NCBI RefSeq assembly: GCF_028993615.1
Contig: NZ_CP118632.1
Span: forward strand, 2,728,001-2,792,000
Length of the DNA: 64,000 nt
Reading direction: 5' to 3'
DNA from: Herbaspirillum sp. WKF16
GTDB lineage: Bacteria > Pseudomonadota > Gammaproteobacteria > Burkholderiales > Burkholderiaceae_D
Part shown: one piece after another, positions 8,031 to 16,897 of the stretch
Layout: every line of letters begins with the position of its first letter
Position numbering within the stretch: position 1 is the first letter of the stretch
The notes under the pieces: model-generated
The model's database searches: none
Seen by the model: only the letters and a program-made list of their open reading frames with translations
Told to the model about the DNA's origin: nothing
Position numbers and translations under genes: made by a program

Positions 8031-8843
8031 TTAGCTCTTTGAATCAGTTCGGATTTCCCGAAGACCGTGTGCCAAACGTTCCAGTTCACACGCCATTGGC
8101 GCAGTCAACTGAGCCCATGCGGCATGATTCTCAGGCAATGCGGAAGGCATCGAAAAATCGTCCTGGGCCTCGCGCCAACTGGCGACTGTTCCAATATCGC
8201 GATGATAGTCATCATTGAGATACGTGAAGATTCTACCCACAAAATAGGGAATCACTTCGGTGCTGAAGTCAACTTCGGCGCGCTCGAGGGATGCAATGAA
8301 CTGCAGCACTTCCGGCTCTAGGATATAAACGGCAGCATTGGCCAAGTCGCCCGGTGGATTGTCAACTTTCTCATGAAATCCCTGCACTATCCCCGCCGAG
8401 TCCAATTCGACGATCCCACATGACCGGGGATTAGAAGTATGGAACAGCATCATGGTCAATGCAGTACCAGCCGGCCGCTGCTCATGCGCTGCGATGAAAT
8501 CGCGGCAATTAAAACGGGTGAGATTGTCTGCGTGAATCAGCAAAACCCGGTGACCGGAAAAAAAATCGCGATTTGCGACCAATGTTCCCCCGGTTCCCAG
8601 CAGGCGCTCTTCATGAACGAGTTTCACTAGGCCACTCCAAGTGCTGCGAGCAAGATACTCTCTCACCAAGGACGCCCGGTAGTGGGTGTTGACAAGGATG
8701 TCCTCAATTCCTTGCGAAAAGAGGTTTTCGAGCCAAAAATCGAGCAGCGGTCGGCCATTGATTGGCACCAGACATTTCGGCAAGAGATCGGTTAATGGCT
8801 TCAGGCGCGTCCCCAATCCTGCACTGAGCAACAACGCACGCAT
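8031..8843 (-). CDS. Sugar-1-phosphate nucleotidyltransferase (RmlA/HddC-like)
   Basis: 270 residues from ATG at 8843; a TTG six bases upstream overlaps the previous stop and is less likely. The N-terminus has the nucleotidyltransferase signature LSAGLGTRLKPLT with a Lys at LPKCLVPINGRPLL, then 'EERLLGTGGTL' and the metal-binding Asp in LIHADNL. It lacks the C-terminal left-handed beta-helix of GlmU-type enzymes. The family joins an NTP to a sugar-1-phosphate. Context with a GmhA-like isomerase and an HldE-like kinase makes a GDP- or CDP-heptose-type product plausible (HddC-like), but nucleotide and sugar specificity cannot be read from sequence. It is tightly packed between neighbours. Confidence 0.8.
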   Translation of the reverse strand: MRALLLSAGLGTRLKPLTDLLPKCLVPINGRPLLDFWLENLFSQGIEDILVNTHYRASLVREYLARSTWSGLVKLVHEERLLGTGGTLVANRDFFSGHRVLLIHADNLTRFNCRDFIAAHEQRPAGTALTMMLFHTSNPRSCGIVELDSAGIVQGFHEKVDNPPGDLANAAVYILEPEVLQFIASLERAEVDFSTEVIPYFVGRIFTYLNDDYHRDIGTVASWREAQDDFSMPSALPENHAAWAQLTAPMACELERLAHGLREIRTDSKS

Positions 8844-8845
8844 CG

Positions 8846-10327
8846 TCAATCCACCAATTCCGTTGAAATATCCTTCAGGGACAATGGAGTATTACCCACT
8901 CGCCCAACCTGGCATGACGCCGCTATTGCACCGAGATACATGCTCTGCCAAATATCGGCGCCAAGCGCCAACGCCATGGAACAACAAGTCAACAAACTGT
9001 CGCCGGCGCCGGCAGGATCTTTCGGCGCCATGTTGAACGCCGGTAATCGGTCGGTATGCCAAGCATCCTGAACCATGGAATGAGCGATCATCCCTTCCGC
9101 ACCCAAGGTCATCAGTATGTTTTTCGCTCCGGACTTCTTGAGAAGCTTCTCCGCTAGGACGACCAGTCCGGAATCGAAGTCCCCCACCGCGAGGCGAGCC
9201 TCCCTTTCGGTCGGGGTCAACAGCATCATATCTCCGAAGCGTGACACGTCGCCAACCTGAGATGACGACTGGCTATCAGCCACCATCAGGACGCCCCTAC
9301 GCTTGCACAACGAGATGACTTCGTCCACCAGGACTTGAGGCAGACAACCATAGTTGAAATCCGAAAAAATCAATAAATCCGTTTTGTTCAGTGACTTTTT
9401 GACGGCTGCCAGCAATTTATCAGCCAACTCTCGGCCAATCGGATGCTGGCGCAGATGACTGACCCGCAACAGAGTCTTACCGCTGGCCCGGTAACGCTGC
9501 TTAAGCGTCGTGGGGCGGCTATCGTCTTTGAGCAACAGTGCTGATACACGATATTCTTCAAGTCGCTCCTTCGCAAACGTCGAAGCAGCATCGCCACCGG
9601 CAACCGTGAAGTAGCGGACCTCTGCACCTAGACTCCCGGCATGAGCAGCGACGATTCCCGCTCCGCCCACAAAACGGTCTGATTGTATCGGCGTCACGAC
9701 CAAGGTAGGATCTTCTTGCGACATCCCCAGCGCATCGCAGTTGATATATTCGTCAACGATCAAATCTCCCAACACCGTCACCCTGAGCCCCGAAAATCGC
9801 TGCGTGATGGCGCGCAGTCCGGACTTGGTGAACCCATGGCGTACAGGGAAATCCTGCGGCAATATAATCGACGAGAAATTCGGCTCGGCCATCTCGCGCT
9901 TGAGAAGGTCCATTGACGAAAATCGCATTTCGCCGGAACTGAACAACAGCTTTCCTCCGTAGCTTTCTACCGCAGTCTGCTCAGGATTGGACTGTGACTC
10001 GTGCTCACGTCCCTTTACTACGATAGTCGGCTGCAACAGCGTGATGATGGATTCCGGCGAATCGGCCATCCCAAATGTGTAGTCAACCAACCCAATGGAA
10101 CGCATGCTTTCGAGACGAAGCTCTTGTGGAACCATTGTCCCGTCGGTGTGATCGTTACTGATACCGACAACCAGAAAGTCTCCGCACTCGGCGGCGAATT
10201 GCAGCAAGCGGAGATGCCCCGGATGAATCGTGTTGAAATTCCCCGAGACGAAGACAATGCGCTTATCCTCGCCGGCAAGCCGTCTGATTAGTTCTACTTC
10301 CCGTTGAACCGCCGCCATGGCATTCAT
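8846..10327 (-). CDS. Bifunctional nucleotidyltransferase-PfkB kinase, HldE-like with reversed domain order
   Basis: 493 residues. An N-terminal cytidylyltransferase-like domain (about 22-160) carries the HxGH nucleotide motif as HPGH at 35-38 and a 'VVGISND' strand. A PfkB-type sugar kinase follows (about 180-490), with GDLIVDEYI, GGAGIVAAHAGSLGAEV and the catalytic DPAGAGDS motif near 437-444. HldE of E. coli has the kinase first and the nucleotidyltransferase second, so this is the reverse. By analogy it would phosphorylate C-1 of a heptose-7-phosphate-like sugar and later nucleotidylate a sugar-1-phosphate. The start overlaps the upstream stop as ATGA. Whether both reactions serve one pathway is inference. 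Confidence 0.82.
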   Translation of the reverse strand: MNAMAAVQREVELIRRLAGEDKRIVFVSGNFNTIHPGHLRLLQFAAECGDFLVVGISNDHTDGTMVPQELRLESMRSIGLVDYTFGMADSPESIITLLQPTIVVKGREHESQSNPEQTAVESYGGKLLFSSGEMRFSSMDLLKREMAEPNFSSIILPQDFPVRHGFTKSGLRAITQRFSGLRVTVLGDLIVDEYINCDALGMSQEDPTLVVTPIQSDRFVGGAGIVAAHAGSLGAEVRYFTVAGGDAASTFAKERLEEYRVSALLLKDDSRPTTLKQRYRASGKTLLRVSHLRQHPIGRELADKLLAAVKKSLNKTDLLIFSDFNYGCLPQVLVDEVISLCKRRGVLMVADSQSSSQVGDVSRFGDMMLLTPTEREARLAVGDFDSGLVVLAEKLLKKSGAKNILMTLGAEGMIAHSMVQDAWHTDRLPAFNMAPKDPAGAGDSLLTCCSMALALGADIWQSMYLGAIAASCQVGRVGNTPLSLKDISTELVD

Positions 10328-11388
10328 CGAGGCGTCTCCATATTCCCATCAATTTCGATCAGCGGCCGTCCAACCCTGTGGTGTTCCATGTCATCCAGTG
10401 CCTCGTTGATCTGCGCCAAGCTGTAGCGGCGCGTCAGCAATTTCTCCAGCGGCAATTTCCCGTCCAAATATAACTTTGCGAAAAGCGGTATATCACGATC
10501 GGGGTTGCTCCCTCCCCCCCAGCTTCCGCGAATCTGTTTACCGCAAATCAGTTCGAAGGGATCGATGGAAATTCGCGTACCATGTTCCGGATGAGAGGCG
10601 AATACACAAGTTCCCCCGCTGCGCCGCACGGAGGCGAAGGCCTGCTCAATCACTGCTGCCTGGCCCGAAGCTTCAATTGCGTAGTCGACACCCATACCGC
10701 CCGTCAACGCCTTGATGGCGGCTACCGGGTCTACCTGTCGGGCATTGATAGCATCGGTCGCGCCCAGCGATTGCGCCAGCAACAATTTGTCTTCCTCCAC
10801 ATCCACCGCGATGACCCGAGCGCAATCGAACAGCTTGGTCGCCATCAATGCGCTCATTCCTATGCCACCAAGGCCGAAGACCGCGATTGTATTCCCCGGC
10901 ACGGGCCTGATGTCGTTCGTTACAATGCCGGCTCCGGTAGGAATGGCGCATCCGAATAGCACAGCGACGTCAAGAGGAATACCGGCTGGCAACGGCACCA
11001 CACGGTTTTCGGACACCAAGGCGTACTCGTTGAAGGTAGTCACGCCGCCGGCATTAATGGCAGAATGCCTAGGACAATTGCATTCGTAACGCACGCCGCC
11101 GCCGTCGAGGCCCTCTCCCCTGATCCAACCCAAGACGACTAAATCCCCGGGCGAGACCTTGGTCACTCCATCCCCCACAGAAATCACCCGGCCCGACCCC
11201 TCGTGCCCCAGCATGTGGGGAAGATAGGCATCGGGTCCACGCTTCCCCCGCACTTCCATCAACTGGCTGTGGCACACGCCGCTATATGCCAGCTTCACCA
11301 GAAGCTGGCCTCGTTGCGGAGCTGCCAATGCGACACCATTGACAATGCTTAGCGGTTGACCGGTCTCGGTCAGAACGGCAGCCTTCAT
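10324..11388 (-). CDS. Zinc-type alcohol/polyol dehydrogenase (MDR family)
   Basis: 354 residues from ATG at 11388; an upstream in-frame extension reads into the previous gene and is rejected. Catalytic zinc ligands are visible in GVCHSQ, GHEGSG and GCAIPTGAG, and the NAD(P)-binding glycine motif is FGLGGIGM. The usual four-cysteine structural zinc loop is missing: only CNCPRH is present there. It most resembles class III/benzyl-alcohol-type dehydrogenases. In this operon it probably oxidises or reduces a hydroxyl or aldehyde on the sugar or on the added carbon chain. It ends in an ATGA overlap with the HldE-like gene. Confidence 0.83.
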   Translation of the reverse strand: MKAAVLTETGQPLSIVNGVALAAPQRGQLLVKLAYSGVCHSQLMEVRGKRGPDAYLPHMLGHEGSGRVISVGDGVTKVSPGDLVVLGWIRGEGLDGGGVRYECNCPRHSAINAGGVTTFNEYALVSENRVVPLPAGIPLDVAVLFGCAIPTGAGIVTNDIRPVPGNTIAVFGLGGIGMSALMATKLFDCARVIAVDVEEDKLLLAQSLGATDAINARQVDPVAAIKALTGGMGVDYAIEASGQAAVIEQAFASVRRSGGTCVFASHPEHGTRISIDPFELICGKQIRGSWGGGSNPDRDIPLFAKLYLDGKLPLEKLLTRRYSLAQINEALDDMEHHRVGRPLIEIDGNMETPR

Positions 11389-11411
11389 GTGCAGTGGTTG
11401 GGACGGATCTC

Positions 11412-12269
11412 TCACCAAGGCATCTCCGCCTTGGTACTGATGAAGATACCGCCTTCTTTGTACGATATCGGCATGTGCGCGAAGTCCCTGACCGACTGCC
11501 ATCCAAGTTTTTGGGCAAAAATGTTGATGGAGCTACCGTCAAACTTATCGAACACATCTCGAGCGTTTTCGGGCGAGCCAATTTCAACGAAGGCATCGAT
11601 ACGGTCCCAGTCTTCCAGCTCGATGGCCTTGAGGATTACCGCCTCGTGTCCTTCCGCATCGATTTTGAGGAAATCGACGCGTTTGACAATATCCTTGATG
11701 TCAAGAACATCGACATCGAACCGCTCAAGATCTCCATATGGGCTAGCCTTGGCGCCGGCAAGATGACTGCTGGTGGTATTGCCAAGGACACGCACGAATT
11801 GCATCTGGCCGACCTTCTCCGATACGGCCGCCTTATACACTTTGGCATTGGTGACATCGTTCAGTGCCAGATTACGCATCAGCTTGTCATAGTGAGCTGG
11901 GTCCGGTTCGAACGCTTCTACTTCGCATCCCGCCCTGGACAGCAGGACAGTATGCAGCCCCATGTTTGCGCCAATATCGGCAGCGCGCTGATAACGCCCC
12001 TTGTTGCGGTAATAGAAAGCGAACATTAACAGCTCGTCCAAGCCAAACAAATCGATCGAGTCGATTGCCCCCATCTTTTCATAAGGTAGCGTCAACTCGC
12101 CAAACTCAGCGAGGAGAACCGGTTTGCCAGCCTCAAAGACAGGCTTTGCTTCCAGAAAGGCCTGTTTGACCACTCCATCGACAAAACTATAGAACGCGCT
12201 GCCTCGCGGGTGTTGGGCAGGATTCGTGGCCAGGAATTCCAACAGTGTTTCAAAGCGGTCTAATAGCAT
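11412..12269 (-). CDS. FkbM-family methyltransferase
   Basis: 285 residues from ATG at 12269, preceded by GAGAG; a TTG at 12281 overlapping the previous stop is possible. The SAM-binding motif I is ADIGANMGLHTVLLS, motif II is EAFEPDPAHYDKLM, and 'VDFLKIDAEGHEAVILKA' is the diagnostic FkbM segment. FkbM enzymes O-methylate hydroxyls on polyketides and on sugars of lipopolysaccharides or capsules. Here it probably methylates the sugar produced by the operon, or a glycan containing it. It lies 8 bases after the acetolactate-synthase-like gene. Confidence 0.85.
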   Translation of the reverse strand: MLLDRFETLLEFLATNPAQHPRGSAFYSFVDGVVKQAFLEAKPVFEAGKPVLLAEFGELTLPYEKMGAIDSIDLFGLDELLMFAFYYRNKGRYQRAADIGANMGLHTVLLSRAGCEVEAFEPDPAHYDKLMRNLALNDVTNAKVYKAAVSEKVGQMQFVRVLGNTTSSHLAGAKASPYGDLERFDVDVLDIKDIVKRVDFLKIDAEGHEAVILKAIELEDWDRIDAFVEIGSPENARDVFDKFDGSSINIFAQKLGWQSVRDFAHMPISYKEGGIFISTKAEMPW

Positions 12270-12277
12270 CTCGACTC

Positions 12278-14044
12278 TCAATTTTCAAAAGAACGTAAGG
12301 CCACGAGTTTTTCCCGTGGCATGAGGGGCATTTGGTCGTCCAGCGGCGCTCCAGACTTGAGCACCGGATAAAGCTTTTGGTCTATGCGAATCTCGACGTT
12401 GCAAAATACCGGCCCGGGTCTGCGATAGACCTCATCCAATCGCCGGGTAATATGTGCGCTGTCATCGATGGTAATAACCGGTAGCCCCATGGCGGCCGCC
12501 ACAGCCCGAAAGTCCGACAGACCAAGTCCGGAGTTCGGATCGACGCCTGCGTAGTGCCCTTCCAGCCAAGTTTCCAATGTCTGCTTTTGAATTCCGTGCG
12601 AATGGTTATTGAACAAGATAATCTTGATCGGCAGTCCATGACGCACCACGGTAGCCAGCTCTCCCAGGCATAACTGCAGCCCGCCATCACCGATGATGCA
12701 GGTAATGGGTGAACCAGGGGCGGCAAAAGCTCCCCCGATGGCAGCGGGCACCGCGTAACCCATAGGGGTGAAATTCCATGCCGAAAGCAAGCGCTGCCGG
12801 GCCTTGACGCGCAGGTTGTTGCAGGTCCACGTCAGATTGCCGCCCGTATCGACAAAGATAATCTCGTCGTCCGCCAGAGCATCCGACAGTGCCCGTACAA
12901 AATGATTGGCATCGACAAAGCCCGAACCGGCGGCGGGTTCTGGGAGAACGTCCTCAGGCAACTCTCGCCTCCAATGTGCGATCTTGGATAACCAGGCCGA
13001 AATGTCCGGTGGCACGAAGTCCGAAGCGACAGAAACGGCAGCCCGGAGGAATTCTTCCATGGATGCATGGATACGCTCCGAGATCTCGATACCGTAGCCA
13101 TCGAATTTATCCATTTCACCCCGATCAATGTCGACCATAACAATACGCGCGCTTGGAGCGAAATCCTTGAGCGCGCCGCCCGTCAGGTTTTGTGACAACC
13201 TGGTTCCAAGGCAAATCAACAAGTCGGCATTTTGTACGACGAAATTGCCAAGTCGCGAACCATATACCCCAAAGGTGCCGATGCGATTGGTCCAGTCCGA
13301 CGGCAGCAAATCCAGTCCTGCCCAAGTCTGCACTACCGGCACTTCAATGTCGCGCAAGAAAGCTCGCAGCTCTTCCGTCCTGCGCGGAGTACTAAAACCT
13401 CCGCCGACGACGATGACGGGCCTCCGGGCCGAACTGATCTGCTGCAGCAATGTCTTCACCTGCTGCAGGAGCAGCGATGGCAATGTGTGGGCGGCCTCAA
13501 CAACTTCGGATCCCACTGCGGCTTCGACATCAGCTCGTTGCAGATCGTCTGGTATGTCGATGAGCACCGGGCCGGGGCGTCCACCGCGCGCCGCAAGATA
13601 CGCATGCTCAAGAGCCGTGCCGATCTCCTTGGGGTCAGCAATCTGCTGCGCGGACTTGGTCACGCTCGAATAGATGGAGAGCGTATCGGTCTCCTGGAAG
13701 CCCACTTGGCGCACCTGCCGCGCCCCTTTCAGGCGGTTGGTTGCAACCTGCCCGGTTAGCATCAGCGTCGGCACAGAATCGTAGTAGGAGCAACACACAC
13801 CGGTCAGAAGATTGGTGGCGCCGGGGCCAGACGTCACCACACACGCCCCGACCTGACCCGAGACTCGATAGTAGCCGTCCGCAGCGATCGCGGCGGATTG
13901 CTCGTGCGCCATGAACACTGGTTGTACTTCCGGGTGCCTGGATGCCGAATCGAACAAATGCACAGCTGCGCCGCCGGACATGCCAAACACATGCTTGGTG
14001 CCTTGCAGATGGAGATAATCAATCACATAGTCGCTTAATTTCAT
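12278..14044 (-). CDS. Thiamine-diphosphate-dependent acetolactate-synthase-like enzyme
   Basis: 588 residues from ATG at 14044 with GGGGG seven bases upstream; an ATG at 14056 is the alternative. It has the full three-domain ThDP fold: PYR domain with the catalytic Glu in FMAHEQSAAIAADGY, central domain ('IVVGGGFS'), and PP domain with the ThDP motif GDGGLQLCLGEL ending in NN (ILFNNHSHG). The family ligates an acyl group from pyruvate or another 2-oxoacid onto an acceptor. No small regulatory subunit is nearby and the context is nucleotide sugars, so it is unlikely to be IlvB for valine synthesis. YerE, which adds an acetyl branch to a CDP-sugar in yersiniose synthesis, is the known precedent for such an enzyme in a sugar operon. 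Confidence 0.82.
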   Translation of the reverse strand: MKLSDYVIDYLHLQGTKHVFGMSGGAAVHLFDSASRHPEVQPVFMAHEQSAAIAADGYYRVSGQVGACVVTSGPGATNLLTGVCCSYYDSVPTLMLTGQVATNRLKGARQVRQVGFQETDTLSIYSSVTKSAQQIADPKEIGTALEHAYLAARGGRPGPVLIDIPDDLQRADVEAAVGSEVVEAAHTLPSLLLQQVKTLLQQISSARRPVIVVGGGFSTPRRTEELRAFLRDIEVPVVQTWAGLDLLPSDWTNRIGTFGVYGSRLGNFVVQNADLLICLGTRLSQNLTGGALKDFAPSARIVMVDIDRGEMDKFDGYGIEISERIHASMEEFLRAAVSVASDFVPPDISAWLSKIAHWRRELPEDVLPEPAAGSGFVDANHFVRALSDALADDEIIFVDTGGNLTWTCNNLRVKARQRLLSAWNFTPMGYAVPAAIGGAFAAPGSPITCIIGDGGLQLCLGELATVVRHGLPIKIILFNNHSHGIQKQTLETWLEGHYAGVDPNSGLGLSDFRAVAAAMGLPVITIDDSAHITRRLDEVYRRPGPVFCNVEIRIDQKLYPVLKSGAPLDDQMPLMPREKLVALRSFEN

Positions 14045-14062
14045 ATATGCCCCCATTCCCGG

Positions 14063-14860
14063 TCAAGATCTTCGCCGCAGCTTGTAGATATCGGGATTGC
14101 GCTTCAAATGTTCCGTAAAATCGAGATCGCGCCAACTGTCATGCACCAAAGAAAAATTCCGGCCTCCCACAGCGTCCCTGTCCGCGCGAATGCACCAATC
14201 GATGCATTGGGCAACATCTTCCACGCTGGCGCCCTTTGCTTGTGCGCCAGCCAGATATTCCCGAGTTCGATCAAAATTGGCCCCGGCTGCCTCTCCTGCC
14301 GCCAGCGTCTGCCGGTGTATCTTGGTATCTACCCAGCCGGTGCCAATGATGGACACCTGCAGCTCAGGACATTCGCTGTCGAGCAATTCCGTCATCTTTA
14401 TCAGCGACATTTTGCCAATGCAATAAGCTGAATAATTATCGAAGGTGCCATTAGTGCCACCACCGGCGAAGAAAATGAGCTTGGGACGCTCTCCGCGCAA
14501 ACCATACACTGCGTGCAACACCCGCAGCTGCGACGTCGAATTGGTCAACACGCTGCGTTCCCATGTATCGAAATCGAGCGAAAAGAACTTGCCTATGGGT
14601 TCTAGCAGGCCAGGAGCGCTGATCAATACATCCCAGCGGAAATCGACTTGTTCCAATTGTCGGGCGAAGTCACTGACTTGCTCCTTGGAATTGATGTCAA
14701 GAGGGAACAGAACGGCGCCTTTTTGCTCCAGACGCTTTATTCTTTCGTCCTTTTGGCGATATGAGCCATAGACGATTGCCCCCTGACTCAGATGGTGCTC
14801 AACCAAATGGGCGCCGATATCGCTGCCTGCGGCCACGACCAAAACACGCGGTGCAGCCAT
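14063..14860 (-). CDS. SDR family oxidoreductase
   Basis: 265 residues. The cofactor motif is VVAAGSDIGAHL, a variant of TGxxxGIG, and the active-site pair is YCIGK. The usual catalytic Ser, about 13 residues before the Tyr, falls in a glycine run (FFAGGGTNGT), so a Thr may replace it. It probably reduces a keto group formed by one of the neighbouring ThDP enzymes or a keto-sugar. The ATG overlaps the stop of the E1 beta gene by one base (TGATG), so translation is coupled. The C-terminus is an unusual basic tail ending KLRRRS. Confidence 0.8.
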   Translation of the reverse strand: MAAPRVLVVAAGSDIGAHLVEHHLSQGAIVYGSYRQKDERIKRLEQKGAVLFPLDINSKEQVSDFARQLEQVDFRWDVLISAPGLLEPIGKFFSLDFDTWERSVLTNSTSQLRVLHAVYGLRGERPKLIFFAGGGTNGTFDNYSAYCIGKMSLIKMTELLDSECPELQVSIIGTGWVDTKIHRQTLAAGEAAGANFDRTREYLAGAQAKGASVEDVAQCIDWCIRADRDAVGGRNFSLVHDSWRDLDFTEHLKRNPDIYKLRRRS

Positions 14861-15939
14861 CAGAAGGGTCCGGTGAACCAGGAACCTGGGACATCGTGCG
14901 GTACCGGCTCCGCAAGGCGGACTGCAACATCGGCCCGATCAAGTTGAAGCATGTCTAGTACTTGGCGAGCTACGTCCCCTGCCCGGATGTAGAATCCCGC
15001 TGTCATCCCAAAACTCGTCGGTTCGGGAACATCCGGCATGGCCAATCTCGCAGGAGGCGCTGTCAAACTGCTCATGCGTTGCATCGCTACCCTGGCGACG
15101 ATTTCGCCTGCAATCGATCCGGTCTGGGCTCCAGTGTCAAGCACCAATAACTTGCCGGTCTTTTCAACGGAGGCAAAAATTGCGGGCCAATCTATGGGAT
15201 TCACACAGCGCAGATCGAGAATTTCACAAGATACTCCTCGCTCTTCAAGGTAGTTCGCGGCATGCAGCGCTTCGATTGTCATGTAGGACATACTCACAAT
15301 CGTAATATCGCCGCCTTCGCGGGCGATTCGCAAGGGACCTATCTCTACACGTGCGTCGCCCTCGGGCACCTCACCTATAGTGTTATGCAACCAGCGATGT
15401 TCAATGAAGACTACCGGATTGGGATCGAAAATTGAGGCCAGCAATAGCCCCTTGGCATCAGCGGGAGACGATGGCATGACCACCTTGAGCCCGGGAATAT
15501 GGGCAAACCATGCCTGAAGGTTTTGTGAATGCGTAGGACCTTGCCCCCACCCGCGGCCAAGAATCAGGCGAATGGTGATCGGTACAGAACGCTGTCCGTC
15601 AAACATGTAGAACCACTTGGCCGCATTGTTGACCAATTGGTCCATCGCCAGCAAAAAGAAATCCAGCCTTTGGTGACACATGACTGGACGAATCCCATTG
15701 AGCGAAGCTCCGATAGCGACACCTGTCATGGCATTTTCGGAGAGCGGCATGTCGAACACGCGGTCGTTGCCGAACCGCTCCTGTAACCCCAGCGTCGTAC
15801 CGAAAATACCTTTGGGATCGTCAGTACCAAGGCCATAACAAATGACATTGTCATCGGCAGCAAGCGCGATTTGCAGAGCTTCATTGATCGCTTTGGAAAA
15901 ACTCAATTGCCTCGATGTAGCTTGATTTGATTCACGCAT
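14860..15939 (-). CDS. 2-oxoacid dehydrogenase-type E1 component, beta subunit
   Basis: 359 residues from ATG at 15939 (8-base overlap with the alpha gene); ATG at 15957 is also possible. The transketolase-like pyrimidine-binding domain carries DMPLSENAMTGVAIGASLNG with the ThDP-contacting Glu. 'PITIRLILGRGWGQGPTHSQ' and the C-terminal 'TIVSMSYMTIEAL' are typical of PdhB/AcoB proteins. Beta pairs with alpha as a heterotetramer that decarboxylates a 2-oxoacid. No lipoyl E2 or E3 gene is present, so the activated aldehyde is probably passed directly to a carbonyl acceptor, not to CoA. That transfer is inference. Confidence 0.85.
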   Translation of the reverse strand: MRESNQATSRQLSFSKAINEALQIALAADDNVICYGLGTDDPKGIFGTTLGLQERFGNDRVFDMPLSENAMTGVAIGASLNGIRPVMCHQRLDFFLLAMDQLVNNAAKWFYMFDGQRSVPITIRLILGRGWGQGPTHSQNLQAWFAHIPGLKVVMPSSPADAKGLLLASIFDPNPVVFIEHRWLHNTIGEVPEGDARVEIGPLRIAREGGDITIVSMSYMTIEALHAANYLEERGVSCEILDLRCVNPIDWPAIFASVEKTGKLLVLDTGAQTGSIAGEIVARVAMQRMSSLTAPPARLAMPDVPEPTSFGMTAGFYIRAGDVARQVLDMLQLDRADVAVRLAEPVPHDVPGSWFTGPF

Positions 15940-16897
15940 AGATTCTTGTATGAGCATCTCCCGCGTCCGGAAAGGGAGATTCGATCGCAAAGTGGAAGGC
16001 AGCCTCGGTTTCTCTCTGAATCGAGTCTTCGACGGATGCGATCTGTTCGTCGGTGAGCAAGCCTTCCAACAAGAGCTTCTGGCGCTGACGCGCTATCGGT
16101 TCCAGTGCACGGTTCTTAAGATATTCCTGCTCCGTCCGGTAACCGATATCATTATCGAAATTCGGCCCGCAATGCTCACGCCAACGATAGGTGTCGAACT
16201 CCAAAAAGCGAGGACCACCTCCTTCGCGGATTTGGGCAATGGCTGACTCAATCAGACCAAACACGGTTTCGACATCGTTGCCATCGCCATGGGCAGCATC
16301 TACGCCAATGGCCTGAGCCAATTCGAATATTCGCCGCCCCACAGGCTGGCGCACGTGCAATGGCGAGTAGACCGAATAAAGATTATTTTCGCAAATGAAC
16401 AGCACCGGCAATTTTCTTACGGCAGCAAAATTGAGAGACTCGAAAAAGACACCTGTCTCAACCGCCCCGTCGCCCAAGAAGACGCAACTTACTTGGTCGC
16501 CGCCGGAAAGTTTAATCGACAAGCCCAGACCGACACCGACCGGAATTGTATTGCCGACAATCGCTGTGCTTCCCATGAAACCGACCGATTCGTCGATCAG
16601 ATGCATAGATCCGCCACGCCCACCTGCACAACCCGTTTTCTTGCCGTAAATTTCAGCAAGCATTGCGGGCAGATCACCGCCCTTACCTAGATAATGTCCA
16701 TGGGCTCGATGGCCACTGACAGCGAAATCGCTGCGCCTCAGCGCCAGGCCGGCTGCCGTAGAAACGGCCTCCTGTCCACTGCACAAGTGCACAGGGCAGC
16801 GCATGGCCTGCTCGGCATAGCGAGCACTGATTGCCTCTTCCACATGCCGGATGCGCATCATACCGAACAGCAACTGGCGAGCAATGTCCGGCGTCAT
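15932..16897 (-). CDS. 2-oxoacid dehydrogenase-type E1 component, alpha subunit
   Basis: 321 residues from ATG at 16897, which overlaps the upstream stop as ATGA; an earlier in-frame start is not needed. ThDP-binding motif GDG at 142-144 ends in NN at 171-172, the classical spacing. 'GHRAHGHYLGKG' and 'GGRGGSMHL' are conserved E1 alpha segments (PdhA/AcoA type). It forms the ThDP-binding half of the two-subunit enzyme with the next gene. Isolated E1 pairs without E2/E3 are unusual and argue for a carboligase role in sugar synthesis rather than an energy-metabolism complex. Confidence 0.87.
   Translation of the reverse strand: MTPDIARQLLFGMMRIRHVEEAISARYAEQAMRCPVHLCSGQEAVSTAAGLALRRSDFAVSGHRAHGHYLGKGGDLPAMLAEIYGKKTGCAGGRGGSMHLIDESVGFMGSTAIVGNTIPVGVGLGLSIKLSGGDQVSCVFLGDGAVETGVFFESLNFAAVRKLPVLFICENNLYSVYSPLHVRQPVGRRIFELAQAIGVDAAHGDGNDVETVFGLIESAIAQIREGGGPRFLEFDTYRWREHCGPNFDNDIGYRTEQEYLKNRALEPIARQRQKLLLEGLLTDEQIASVEDSIQRETEAAFHFAIESPFPDAGDAHTRIYA

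Noticed and set aside
8023-8089. Earlier start for the GT9-like gene
   Set aside because: It would overlap the upstream gene by 59 bases, unlike the short overlaps in the rest of the operon; the ATG at 8023 fits the spacing.
12278-14044. Housekeeping acetolactate synthase (ilvB) for valine and isoleucine
   Set aside because: No ilvH or ilvC is adjacent, and all neighbours are nucleotide-sugar enzymes; IlvB identity is not supported by context, although fold and motifs are shared.
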